Assembly (NCBI GenBank): GCA_963575745.1
Contig: CAUYUJ010004581.1
Coordinates: 520,142 to 564,301, forward strand
Source of the DNA: Prorocentrum cordatum
Lineage: Eukaryota > Sar > Dinophyceae > Prorocentrales > Prorocentraceae
DNA: 44,160 nucleotides
Direction: 5' to 3'
Of this stretch, positions 22,590 to 32,247 are shown piece after piece. Numbering within the stretch: the first letter of the stretch is position 1; every line of letters begins with the position of its first letter. A program made the translations under genes and the position numbers. The notes beneath the pieces are model-generated. The model saw only the letters and a list, made by a program, of their open reading frames with translations. It had not been told where the DNA came from and searched no databases.

Positions 22590-22955
22590 GCTCGGCAGAG
22601 GCTTCAGAGCGCTCAGGCGCTCGGAAGCCTCTGCCGAGCGCTCAGGCGCTAAGACGGCTCTGCAACACGCCCAGGCGCTCAGAAGCCTCTGCAGAGCGCT
22701 CAGGCGCTCAGAAGCCTCTGCAAAGCGCTCAGGCGCTCAAAATCATCGGAAGAACGCTCAGGCGCTCGGAAGCCTCTGCAGAGCGCTTAGGCGCTCAGAT
22801 GCCTGTGCAAAGCGCTCAGGCGCTCAGAAGCCTCTGCAGAGCGCTCAGGCGCTCGGAAGCCTCTGCAGAGCGCTTAGGCGCTCAGATGCCTGTGCAAAGC
22901 GCTCAGGTGCTCAGAAGCCTCTGCAAAGCGCTCAGAATGTTCAGGAGCCCCTTCA
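22590..22955. repeat. 29-bp tandem array
   Basis: About twelve copies of GCTCAGGCGCTCAGAAGCCT + CTGCAGAGC, with unit starts at 22611 and 22640. A weak 58-bp alternation is seen. The array begins inside the last, truncated 165-bp unit. Confidence 0.95.
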
Positions 22956-22982
22956 GAGCGCGCGCGCGCGAGCTTCTGAAGG

Positions 22983-23090
22983 GTGGTTGTAAAGAGGCCG
23001 TTCTGGTTGCAAAGAGCCCCGTCTGGGTTGTGAAGTGGTCGTTCTGGTTGTAGAGTGGGCTGTTCTGGTTGTGAAGTGGTCGTTCTCAAA
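22983..23090. repeat. About 21-bp repeat, plus orientation
   Basis: Five copies of GGTTGTAAAGTGGCCGTTCT-like words. It is the same family as 20515-20632 but inverted, so the pair brackets the 165-bp and 29-bp arrays. Confidence 0.75.
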
Positions 23091-24057
23091 GGAACACCCA
23101 GGAGTTCGATCCTTTGCTGTAGTAATTTGCGCGTCACAAAATGTTTCGGGGGGTCCGGGAAAGGGGGGGGGTCCCGTACTTGTGTTTTCTTAATGATTTT
23201 CGCATCTCCAAAATGATTCGGGGGGGCCCAGGGACCCCCATCCGATCTAGCCGCTACCGCCCCCAAGACCCTCCCCTCAGAACCCTACCCGGACTTCCCC
23301 CGGGACCTCTCCAAGCCCCCCCCCAGCGAGAACGAGGACGAGCGAGGACGGAGAGGGGAGCGAGCACGCGATGCAAAAGGGTCAGCGGGAGGCAAAGGAT
23401 AACGAGAACTAAGGAGAAGAAAGAGGACCGGAAGAATCGAGGACGGAGGACACAGAGCCGCGAAGATCACCGAATCTGGAGACCCCGGATCGGCGGCACT
23501 GGCCAGAGGCCATTACAATATGAAGAAACCTCATGCGAAACGACTGGCCCGTCCTACCGACACGCCTGGTGGAAACAAGCATAAGTAAAAAGGAGTGGAG
23601 GGAAACTGGCCCGGGACCAATGCATGACTTGAACTGGCTCGCGCTGCGAGCTTTTTCGCATCGCCAAAAAGGACGCCAAACCTGCGGCCGACAGTAATCA
23701 GCCGGAGGGGGGCGCGGGGAAGAGAAGAGCTGATAAGGGAAGACGGGGGGGGGTCGGAAAAGATGGGCCGGGGGGGGAGAAGAAAGGAAGGAACAGCAAC
23801 GCTCCCGGAGGAGGAAGAAACAAATAAACATAAACTTTTGACGGTCCGCGCGGACTTTTTGGATTTGCGCTGGCCCCCCCTCCCTGGCGCGCGGAACGCG
23901 CCATGAACGGCGCCAGGCGCCGCCCAAGGGCCCCAGGTCGGATCAGAGAAATCCGCGCGGAGCGCCGAAAGTTTACGTTTATGTTTTTTGTTCGAATCCA
24001 GAGGAAGGGAGGGGGCAGGGAACATGATGAGGAGAGAAGGAAAGAGAGGCTCTGGCT
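23091..24057. other. Unrecognised spacer with G runs
   Basis: It contains two similar segments, GCGTCACAAAATGTTTCGGG near 23130 and GCATCTCCAAAATGATTCGG near 23203, each followed by a G run. The sequence to the right is purine-rich. No gene is recognised. Confidence 0.3.
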
Positions 24058-24107
24058 TCTTCTCCTCCTCCTCCTCCTCTTCCTCCTCCTCCTCCTCGTC
24101 CTCGTCT

Positions 24108-24151
<44 letters not shown>

Positions 24152-24172
24152 CTCCTCCTCCTCCTCCTCGGG
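24058..24172. repeat. (CTC)n/(CTCGTC)n microsatellite
   Basis: CTC triplets, then CTCGTC hexamers, then CTC again. Confidence 0.94.
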
Positions 24173-24502
24173 CTTCAAATTTGGGCAAACTCTGAAAGCT
24201 CGCAGCCCGCGGCGGCTCCTCTTGCGCTGCCGGCCCCGCGGCGGCTGACACAGTGGGGGCCTCCGCCAGGGCGTCGACCTTTTCTCATGGGCCTCCTTAC
24301 AATGAAGACCCGACCACAAGAAACCCTCCATAAGAAACCCAACCCTCTGACGCCAGGACGTCCATAGATTTTTGGCGTGGAAACGCCACGCTCTCCATCG
24401 CAATGCCATCGGCACCCAAGAAACCCAGGGCACCGGAGGCATGCAGGGTGTTTCTTGGCATGGGCTTCCTCAGCAGCGGCTCGCGCGGGGGAGGGGGGGT
24501 GA
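24173..24502. other. Left flank of the LTR element
   Basis: Unique sequence ending GGTGA immediately before the LTR. GGTGA is the putative target duplication, compared with GGGGA on the right. No gene. Confidence 0.4.
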
Positions 24503-24683
24503 TGTGGAACACTATCGCTGGTAATGCTTTTCTCTCGCTCTGCGCGGCAGAGGTCGTAGTTCAATTAGCTAAGGGCCCTGGAAAATGATTAAAACCAAAT
24601 GGGCGGCGGCAGAGAGACCCTGGACAGCTGAGCAGCAGCGGCAGAGGGCGAGTGAGGAGAGCAGCGAGTCTCCTGGAATCACA
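24503..24683 (-). repeat. 3' LTR
   Basis: 181 bp. The sense strand runs TGTGATTCC...GTTCCACA. It pairs with 33744-33923. It contains the conserved AGCTGTCCAGGGTCTCTCTG and ACGACCTCTGCCGCGCAGA words found in both copies. Confidence 0.9.
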
Positions 24684-24691
24684 CTCCTCCT
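24684..24691 (-). other. Polypurine tract
   Basis: AGGAGGAG on the sense strand, directly abutting the TGTG start of the 3' LTR. This is where plus-strand synthesis is primed in LTR elements. Confidence 0.75.
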
Positions 24692-25226
24692 GCACGGTGC
24701 TCAAACGGCGCCGGGCGGGCGCACGAGGCGCCAGAGCAGCCGGGCATATAAGCCTGGCGCTGTGTTCATTAAGCGGAGTGCCAGGCGTGCTGGCAAAAAG
24801 GCAAGCAAACGGCCCGACACGGCTTGCATTGCAGGCAGCCCTTGGGGCACTTCAGCGGTTGCGCTACACGCGACATGCAGGATATTCTCAGCTCTCAGCG
24901 CCGCCGGCGCTATAATCAAAACCAGGTAAGGATAGCAATAGCAGAAGTTCGATCGCGAAGTGACACAAATTTTAACAGCTATCTTATCGAGATAAAACCT
25001 GAACGGGGGCGATCGTCATCACAGATTTGCACAACAAAAAACTTGTGCACGCTGGATGACGCTTCTATAAATGCGGATGTACGTGTAAATCTTTTAGCCG
25101 GGTGTGAAACCTGAGAAACAATGCAGACCAAAGTAAGCGGGGTCGCAAGAAACGGCCGTCTAGCAACAACAGCATAATATTAGCCGGTTCGACCGGCCAA
25201 CCTGCCGTCCAGACACCGAGCGGGAT
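24692..25226 (-). other. 3' non-coding region of the LTR element
   Basis: About 530 bases between the last ORF and the polypurine tract. It is AT-richer in 24900-25190. No further gene is seen. Confidence 0.55.
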
Positions 25227-25960
25227 TCATTTGTCCTTTTTGGGCTTCGTCGGTTTGTCCATCAGGTCAGGTCCGCGCCAGCAGTCTCTGCCGGTGAGCC
25301 TCCTCCAACGGCCTATGAGATCATCCATCGCGACTTCCAGGAAGCTCGTGTCATCGGGGTTGCTGTTCCTGTGGAACTGGGGAAGCCACGACGAGTGCTT
25401 CTTGCAAGTCTTGCAGGTAATGTAGACGCCATGCGGGTTATGTCCGATTATGAAATCATGGCGGGGGACGGCGGCCACGCAGTTGAGCATCTCGTTCGAC
25501 GACGCCGTCGGCAAGGGACCCTTCCACGAAACCACACTCGCAGATACTGAGCTCGATGAACTCGACGCGGTGACTATGCTTGGCGAGGGAGGGGCTGAAT
25601 CCGTACTCTGAGATCTCGCTGACCTCGATCGCGCTGATGTTGCGGTAGGTGATGCGCTGGCAGGCGGCGGTGCTGGCGGCAGCGGCGGCAGCTGAAACGC
25701 AGGCGGTTGCGATGGGTGGTGTCCGAAAGGGACGCCTGAAGCCGATGCCGCAGAACACGACGCCTGCGCGCTGCTGGGCCCAACCGAGGGGCGCGCCGCG
25801 ATGTCGCCGTCGTGGTCACGATCCTCGGGGATGGTAACTTGAAATACGACGCCGGCCAATCGCGCGGCCGCCCCAGCCGGGATGCTCACCCATTGCCTTC
25901 GCCTCGGCGACGTTCTCCTCGGTGGCGATCATGTTGTTCTGCCTCATGATCGCCCAGAGC
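25227..25960 (-). pseudogene. Extra ORF downstream of RNase H, unknown function
   Basis: A minus-strand frame ends at a stop at 25227 after a basic tail (MDKPTKPKKDK). It can be read up to about 25889, and probably further through a frame that continues from MIATEENVAEAKAMGEHPG. The first half is low-complexity and rich in P, S and A. The last 80 residues look globular (ISSNEMLN-like, then HDFIIGHNPHGVYITCKTCK, a CxxC pair, and a W-rich segment). I recognise no family. Its position after RNase H in a copia element recalls the extra third ORF of some plant copia lineages, but no homology is claimed. The listed GTG-like start is arbitrary; continuity with the preceding pol frame is more likely. 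Confidence 0.45.
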
Positions 25961-26730
25961 GTCGAAGATGCCGAAGCCGATAGCCATGCCGACGAACAGC
26001 GTGAACGTCAGCAAGCAGATGTAGAAGCTATAGTCCAGCACCGTTGGCGTAGGCGTAGGCCGTCCCTTGACCTTGCCGACGCAGGTAAACAGGACTGAAG
26101 CGAGCATGGCGGCACGTGGCTGCCGGGTCCCGTAGCTGCGCTTGCGAACCCCGAAGAGAGCCAGCAAGGCGCCGGCTTCCATCGCCTTGGTCAAGATGTC
26201 CGCGACCATGGCCCAGGTCGGGATCCAGCTGAACTTGAGTGCACTGTTGGGGTGCACGGCCTCCTTGATCATGGAGGCGACGATGCGGAACCGCTTGTCG
26301 GTAGGCTGGCCCCCATCAGAAGCGACGTGCGTCACGAGACCCTTGCTGTCGCTGTAGATCTCCCCAGGGCGCTTGTCGGCGAGGACGATCTGCGTGGGCG
26401 CCATCTTGGGGTTGTAGGCCTCGGTCAGCAGCTGGCGGAATCAGACGTTGGTCTCCGATCCCTCGAGGGTCGCGTAGCCCTCGGCAGCGAGGGTCGACTT
26501 CACCGACCTTTTGACCGTGCCCGAGTGCCAGGCCACGGGCAGGCGAAGGTCGTAGCGGCCGCCGACGACATCGCGCGGGCGGTGAGTGAGCCCCATCACC
26601 ATGCCCCCCTGGCTCTTGACCCCGCCCGCGCTGGCGAACGCAGCGTCGCTGAAGCACGCGGTGGTGGCGGCCATCAGATCGACGAGCCTGCGCTTCAGCG
26701 CGATCGCGAAGTTCGCGGTCGAAAAAAAAC
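25886..26730 (-). pseudogene. Copia RNase H domain and transmembrane tail
   Basis: RNase H removes the RNA strand during reverse transcription. The first part (26441-26730) holds FSDAAFASAGGVKSQGGMV, then WHSGTVKRSVKSTLAAEGYA, the copia (W-x-S...STLAAE) signature with catalytic Asp and Glu. The second part (25886-26404) is in another frame and reads YSDSKGLVTHV, KRFRIVASMIKEAV, FSWIPTWAMVADILTK. ADILTK is diagnostic for Ty1/copia. A frameshift separates the two parts near 26405-26440. After the domain comes a hydrophobic stretch, YSFYICLLTFTLFVGMAIGF, that looks like one membrane-spanning helix; this is unusual directly after RNase H. Confidence 0.85.
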
Positions 26731-26822
26731 GAAAAAGAGAAAAAAAAATAAAGAAAATAAAAAAATGAAACAAAAATAAACAAATTAAAAGAAAAAAAAA
26801 GAAAAAAAAAAAAAACACAAAA
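26721..26822. repeat. T-rich low-complexity insert inside pol
   Basis: On the sense strand this is about 100 bases of T runs with isolated C, A and G. It separates a WFGDGV-ending segment from the RNase H domain. The pol frame happens to stay open (poly-F). Composition resembles the insert at 618-864. Confidence 0.7.
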
Positions 26823-27010
26823 ACGCCGTCACCAAACCACATCCCATGAGCCACGTAGGCGACGGCTTGTTTCAGGGTGTTTTGGCGTCGGCCACGGCGG
26901 CTACGTTGGCGACGTTGGCGCGGCGAATTGCAAGCTCCACCGCTCAGGCGAATGTCCACCCGGCGTCTGGGCTTGCAGAGCCGAGAAGGAAGCTGGCCGA
27001 GCGTGTGGCG
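26823..27010 (-). pseudogene. Copia RT to RNase H connection fragment
   Basis: A short island of normal base composition between two low-complexity stretches. In one minus frame it reads ASPDAGWTFA-stop-AVELA. In the other it reads TLKQAVAYVAHGMWFGDGV. Together they resemble the RPDI...LA...N...AN..LK.. segment that precedes copia RNase H. Stops and frame changes mean it is not translatable as it stands. Confidence 0.55.
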
Positions 27011-27420
27011 CGGTAAAATAGAAAAAAAGCAAAAAATAAAAAAACAAATAAAGAAACATAAAAATAACAACCCATAAAAAACCTACCCCAGAAGCCAACA
27101 CCACCCGACACCTACCCTCCCCCTCTTGTCGCACACCCCCACCTCCCCCCCCCACCCACAACCCCTCCCACACCCCACCCTTCCTCCGCCCCCCTTCCTC
27201 CCCCCACCCCCCCACACCCCCCCCCACCCACCCCACACCCACCCCCCCCCACCCCTCACCCCCCACCCCCACCCCCCCCCCACACCCAACCCCACCCCCC
27301 CCCCCACCCCCCCTCCCCCAACCACCCGCACCCGTCCCCACTCACCACTCCCCCCCCCCCACCCCCCCCCCCTATCCCCCCCCCCCACCACGCCAGCCCC
27401 CACACCAGCAAGCCCCCCAT
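27011..27420. repeat. A-rich then C-run low-complexity insert in RT
   Basis: The plus strand is A-rich at 27011-27085. From 27090 to 27420 it is nearly pure C with single A and T, in CCCCACC words. It removes the RT region after the expected YVDD box. Sense-strand composition is G runs then T-rich, the same type as the other inserts. Confidence 0.8.
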
Positions 27421-28260
27421 TGTGTCGGCCTCGACCCCACGAGGCGTTAGAGCCGATTCTCGGCATTGCGGCCCTTCGGGGCCTTCAGGTCGACATAGCC
27501 GCGGCGAGCCCACCTCCGTCGTGGAAGTAGTAAAGGCCCTTCTCGAGCGTGCTCTCCACGAGGCCGCGTTCGGCGAAGACCTTCTGGACGTAGAGGTACC
27601 ACTGCCTCACGGCGTCGCGCGTGCCGTAGATCGCGCCTGTGGCCATCGTGATCTCGCCAGGCTGCGTCCCCGGCGGCGGGTTCTTGGCCGGCATGCGCAG
27701 GGGCAGCCGCCTCTCGATGTTCCCCGACTGCAGGTAGGCCGTCATCGCGTCGCAGGACGAGATGTCCCAGTTATTCTGGGCCGCGGCGGCCAGGGCAAGG
27801 TACAGCGCGCCCCGAGACCCCGTGGGCGCGTCTGTCCTGGTCTGCGACTTGCCCCCCTGGCAGCCCTGCACGACCAGGCGGGCCTTCATGACGTTCTGGC
27901 CCCTGCTGGTCAGCACCCAGCGTGCGCCCGCAGGGCGAGTGCCAGGATTGCGCCGCAGGAGCTCCTTCAGCTCCCTGGGCGGGAGCTTCTTGTAGGCGCC
28001 GAACTCTGTCCACTTAGGCCACTCGGTCTTCGTGGCGGCGTTGTGCTTGCGTTGCCCGTGAGCAGTGCCTCACGGAGTCGCGCGCTTGCGTGGAGCTCGT
28101 CCGCGTGCTCCTGGAAGTAGTTGTCCAAGTAGAGGTCGACCATGTTCGTGTCCTTCGGCCTCTTGAAGCACTTGGGCAATTCGCCCAACAGCTCCTTGCG
28201 CTTGGCTGCGCGCTCGCGCGGGTCGAGCTCGCGGTCACGTCCAAGAGCATGCGGTGCGGA
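27421..28260 (-). pseudogene. Copia reverse transcriptase, fingers and palm
   Basis: This part would copy element RNA to DNA. The minus strand shows a lead-in (WTEFGAYKKLPPRELKELLR), then VMKARLVVQGCQ, DAPTGSRGALYLALAAAAQ, WDISSCDAMTAYLQSGNIE, LRMPAK, GAIYGTRDAVRQWYLYV and GLVESTLEKGLYYF. These are the Ty1/copia RT blocks in order: KARLV..G, D.T...R, D..TAYL, LYG...A.RQWY. Where YVDD is due (27497-27486) another frame gives Tyr-Val-Asp-Leu and then stops, so the catalytic box is shifted out of frame and changed. The rest of the palm is lost to the low-complexity insert. In the frames leading in (28013-28260), DTNMVDLYLDNYFQEHADEL links the integrase tail to RT. Confidence 0.85.
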
Positions 28261-30140
28261 TTATTGGTGAAACTGTCGCTGTGCCTTCGTGCCGCGCTGG
28301 TTCTCGGTGTCCAGTGGGCGCCTTGCCACTGCTTCCTGTCGAAACTGCTCCTCCGCGGTCCTCTGCCAGTCCCGAATCATGTCCGATCCGGAGCTGTCGG
28401 ACTTCCCGTCGTTCTCGGCGTCGTCGACAGGGCCCTGAGGCGCGGGTTCCAGTTTTTGATGGAAATCTGCGGCGGCAGGGGCTGCAGGATGATCAGCGGC
28501 GGCAGGGGCGGCAGCAGCACCTGAGCCCATGTCGGGCGCCGCAGGGGACGGCGCCGCCGGCGGTGGCGGCGGCAGCGGCGGCGCCGCGACTCCCGAAGGC
28601 GGTGGGGCTGCTCCTCCACTGCCGCTAGCTCCTCCACTGGTTGTGAAATCACCGTCTCCTTGTTTGCGCGCCAGCCATTGGGCGTGCTGATGGGCGCGCC
28701 TGTTCGCTTCAGTGTTCTCGATGTTGCCGAAGTTGTGCGCCGGGATGGCTGGCTGCTGAACTAGCGCTTGCAGCGCTGTCGGCGGGGTCTGCCCTTCGCT
28801 GCGGGGGCGCTTCTGCAGTGTAGAACTCGAGAGGTCGAGAAAGGCGTCATCGCCGTCTCCTGGCGGCGCGGGGCCATCGCGTCCTCCGCCGTGGCCAGGC
28901 GGCGGGGGCCCACCGCCTGCGCCGCCGCCGCCTCCTCCAGGACCTCGAGGAGGCGCGGGCCCTGAGGCCCCTGGCGGGGCGCCCGGTGGTGGCCCGGGCG
29001 GCTGGCTACCGCTCAGCGCGTTCAGCACTTGTCCCCGCGGCGCGAGCTCCGATGCCGCGGCGCGGCGTAGGTGTCCACGGTTGACCTTCGCGGTCGTGGG
29101 GCAGTGGCTGACCTGGACGTTCGAGGCCCCCTCGAACCCGATGATGACGCCAGGCCCGTGCCACTGCAAAGCGCATTCTCGCTTGGGCTTGCCGTTGCCC
29201 CTCCAGTGGTGCACCTGGTCGCCGGCCCGGTAGACGTCGCTGGCGCGCTGAGCTCCATCTGCCCGAGACCGGGCCAGCAGCGCTCTCGAGAGGGATTGGT
29301 TGAACATCACCTGCTGCGCGGAGATCTGCGCGGCCTTCACGATGGCGATCCTCTCTGAGAACGGCTTGTCGGACACGAGGCGCTCGCGCTGGGAAAGCCT
29401 GCCGGCGTTGTCCAGCAAGCAGAAGGGAAGCCGATGGCCTCGTCCGAGCACCCACTGCGACGGCGAGTAGCCCGTGGAGTTGACCTGGCTGTTCATGGCC
29501 CAGCACACGGAGGCGATCAGTCACTGGACCTTGTGGGCGATCTCGGGCTGGTCGAACCTGATGCTGAACTGGTCGATCAGCTTCCTCGCGCGCGCCTTCC
29601 ACATGCCTCCACGTCGCTCCACGGTGGCATTCTGCTGCGACGCAGCCGCAGAGGTGGTCATCAGGCGGCATCCCATGCCCCCCAGCTCCTTGGGGAACTC
29701 TCGCTCGAAATCGCATCCCCCATCCAATTTGAAGCGTCGAGGCGCGCCGAAAAGCGCGACCAACATCTGCAGCAGTCGAGCGAATACAACTGGCGGGTGC
29801 CTTGATGCAACCGTGCCCCGCGCATCGTAAAACCTGAGGCCAGATCGGCCACGTTCAGGTAGATCAGAGGGTAAAGAGGTCCACCCCGACGGAGCCTCCT
29901 TGTCCAGACTGATCCTGCCCAGCAGGTGTGGTAGTGGCCGTCGATGTGCTGCGCGGACCTCGCAGTAGAGGTTGAGAGCCATCTCTATGGATCTCTGCGA
30001 TCCGCCTGTCACGCGGATGCCTCGGGCAAGCGAGTCGTTGGACGGGTGCCCCGTGTTCGCGTGGAACTGCATCGCGGCCGACCTGGGCGTCCGCTCCTCC
30101 GCGGCCGTGAGCACTGGTTCCTGTGCAGACGCGGCGGCCG
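28261..30140 (-). pseudogene. Copia integrase with C-terminal GD-V-W domain and linker
   Basis: Inserts element cDNA into the genome. The zinc part reads HANTGHPSNDSLARGIR (HH) then LYCEVRAAHRRP, where the second Cys of CxxC is Arg. In the core, GVDLF (first Asp, near 29882), LNVADLASGFTM and FKLDGGCDFE (second Asp, 29724) lie in three different frames, showing two frameshifts. ATVERRGGMWKARARKL supplies the Glu (29619), with 34 residues between second Asp and Glu. A single in-frame TGA at 29523-29521 interrupts the chain just before CWAMNSQVNSTGYSPSQWV. The C-terminal domain has YRAGDQVHHWRGNGK, WHGPGVIIGFEG and VNRGHLRRA. A Pro/Gly-rich linker of about 230 residues then leads to RT. Confidence 0.88.
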
Positions 30141-30229
30141 GAACCGTCCTCCTGCTCGCCCTTCGTGCTGTAGGGTGTGATTCGCGCGGGGGTCAGCGGT
30201 TTGGTCGCTGCAGTTGTCCGGCCAACACC

Positions 30230-30830
30230 TTGGCGAGCTTGCACGTGTAGTTTTCGTTATTACTCGCGATTTTGCCGCGAGCCTCGGCGTGGGGATGCGA
30301 CCCATCGCAGACCCGCCTGAGCGAGTCGTCGAACCCGTAGCGGTCGGCGACGATCCTCCACGGCTTCTTGACGTGGACGCCCTTCCTCGTCTTGAGGTCG
30401 AACGCGCAGCCATCGAAGTCTATGACTCGCAGGAGCTGCTCCTTCAGCTGCTGGGCGGTCGAATTCTCGCTGGGGCGAGCTAGGCGCCGAACTCCTTTCC
30501 TTGCGCGGCCGGGGCATGGGCTGCAGGATCAGTTCGATCATGAGCTTGGACTCGGCCAGATCCATATTGAGCTGCGGGATCTTACTCGGGTCTACCTTCA
30601 CGACAAGTCGCTGTATGAGGTCCACGGCTGGCAGGAAAATGCAGCGTGAACTCGCGCGCTCTTGCCGTTGGCAAGGTTAGACCTGATCCTGCCCTCCAGC
30701 TTGTTGACCACGAACCGTTTTGAGAGGTCGTAGCCTGGAAGGCCGCATCTGACGGCAGCTCCTCCCTTCTTCCTCCAGGTAGCACTGAGCTGGCTGTCCA
30801 GGCAGCACCGCTCGTAAATCATGGTGCTGC
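30230..30830 (-). pseudogene. Methyltransferase-like domain inside the copia polyprotein
   Basis: Between protease and integrase the minus strand encodes GYDLSKRFVVNKLEGRI, then HAAFSCQPWTSYSDL. This contains a Cys-x-Pro-Trp-x-Ser box in the position of the catalytic PC motif (motif IV) of cytosine-5 methyltransferases. After a frameshift near 30605 it continues VDPSKIPQLNMDLAESKLMI. In another frame it reads VIDFDGCAFDLKTRKGVHVK, KPWRIVADRY, CDGSHPHAEARG and NNENYTCKLAKVL. The DGC-A-F-x-L...KKPW...C.G.H.H block is one I associate with methyltransferase-like domains in dinoflagellate copia polyproteins. Activity is unlikely in this broken copy. Identification as a SAM-dependent methyltransferase rests on motif order only. 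Confidence 0.6.
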
Positions 30831-31900
30831 TCGCTGTGGAGGTCGCGCTGGATCTGGTAGTAGATTTCGCCAGGTTGGCGACTAAGGCCTGGCTGAATTG
30901 ACGTGGCTGGGCGCCGCTCTTTCCGGCGGCGAAAACCGAGCGCTTGCCTGCGATCAGCTGCGGTTTCGTCCCCTCCTTGAGCGTCCGCGCGCGTGGCTGC
31001 CCCTCCTCCGCGACGTTGGCCTCGGGTCCGGGACTGGCGTCTGCGATGCCATCAAGTCCCTGGTCGTAGCCCAGAGTCACGGGCGCGCCGAAGACGCAGT
31101 CCGAGCAGAAACCGCGGCGGCCGCAGGCCTCGTCGGCCTTCTCGCCGCAGGCGATGCAGTCCTGAAGCGGCTCGGTCACGCACGTCGTGGGGGAGGTGAT
31201 CTGCGGCGGCGTCGTCAACGCGAGGCCCGGAGCTGACGCTGCAGTGGGGCAGCAGACCAAAGCTGAAGCCACGGCAGACAAAAGCCGCGACCTTTTCGGC
31301 CGACGAGGCCGGAGTCGCCCCGGGACGTTGAGCTCCTTCTTCGGGACGAGCTTGTTGATCGTATCGATCAGCGTGCCGGTCCCGATCTTAGCGATGACCG
31401 TAGGTTCGTCGCTCACCTTCGGTCGGCTGGTTGGCTTGGCAGGTCGCTTCATGCCGGCGCCCTCGATGGCCTGCCACTCCTCTGGCTGCAACTTGATCGC
31501 GGGGTGGCCCGCAGAACTCGCCGTGAGCTTCTGGGTGGAGTTCCCGATGCGAATCTGGCCCTTCCAGAAATAGATGTCGAACTTGGAAGGCTGTGTGAAG
31601 TTGTGGCCGACGAGCATGCCAAGCGCGAGGCTTTCCACGACACTGAACACGACGCGGCCGGCCTGGCCGCAGGGCGCGAGCGGCGCGGTGACGCGCAGCT
31701 TGCTCGGGAGAGCGCCTCCGCTGCCGAATCTGTAGATCTCGTCCTCGTGCTCCTCGAGGATCTGGTCGGCGAGGCCCATCCTGGCGAGGATGTCCTTGCA
31801 GTTGTCGCACCACTTCCTGCCCGGGGCGCAGAGCGCGGAGGCGGCGTCCACCGCGCCGACGCCTGCGCCCGTGGGCTTCCCGCTGCCGATCGGACGCTCG
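30831..31900 (-). pseudogene. Copia protease-like region and Cys-rich linker
   Basis: The retropepsin should cut the polyprotein. The minus frame (open from about 31900 to 30598) has AGVGAVDAASALC where a D-(T/S)-(G/A) catalytic triplet is expected; here it reads Asp-Ala-Ala. Next come WCDNCKDILARMGL, EIYRFGSGGALPSKLRV, VVESLALGMLVGHNF and FDIYFWKGQIRI, matching the flap and FG-G part of copia proteases. A linker then carries a Cys cluster (DCIACGEKADEACGRRGFCS then DC), possibly zinc-binding. The domain is recognisable, but catalytic competence is doubtful because of the Ala substitution. The frame leading in from the zinc knuckle is shifted. Confidence 0.65.
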
Positions 31901-32230
31901 CGTTCGGCAGGTGGTGAATCAGCCGCTCTGAGACGCAGGCCTCGAGAGGCGGCGACGCACGCCCCTGCGGGTGAAGGGCGATTTCCTCGTCCGCGAACTG
32001 GACCTGCTCGGCGATGCGCGCCTGGGGGCGCGGGCGACTTCCTCGGCCGCCCCGCCCGCCGCCCTTGGACTTGCCGCCCTTGGGCGCGAACTTGCGAGCG
32101 CCCGGCGCGGGGCGCTCCTTGTCTCCCGCCCAATGCCCGGTCTCGCCGCAACCCCAGCACTGCGACGCCTTCTTGCGCTGGTCGACCGGTTCTGGAGCTC
32201 GGCTGGGCGGCGAGGCGGCGCGGACGCGTT
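31901..32230 (-). pseudogene. Gag zinc knuckle and basic tail
   Basis: The minus strand reads QCWGCGETGHWAGDKERP, a retroviral-type CCHC nucleocapsid knuckle (C-x2-C-x4-H). In dinoflagellate relatives I expect the last Cys near this DKE position; here the codon is Arg (CGC). It is followed by a Lys/Gly/Arg-rich RNA-binding tail (FAPKGGKSKGGGRGGRG). The knuckle is in a different frame from both gag upstream and protease downstream. Confidence 0.72.
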
Positions 32231-32247
32231 CGACTTACCGCGGCCTT

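Noticed and set aside
26252-26779. Plus-strand frame over the RNase H region
   Set aside because: It is the antisense shadow of the copia RNase H, whose minus frames carry the recognised motifs.
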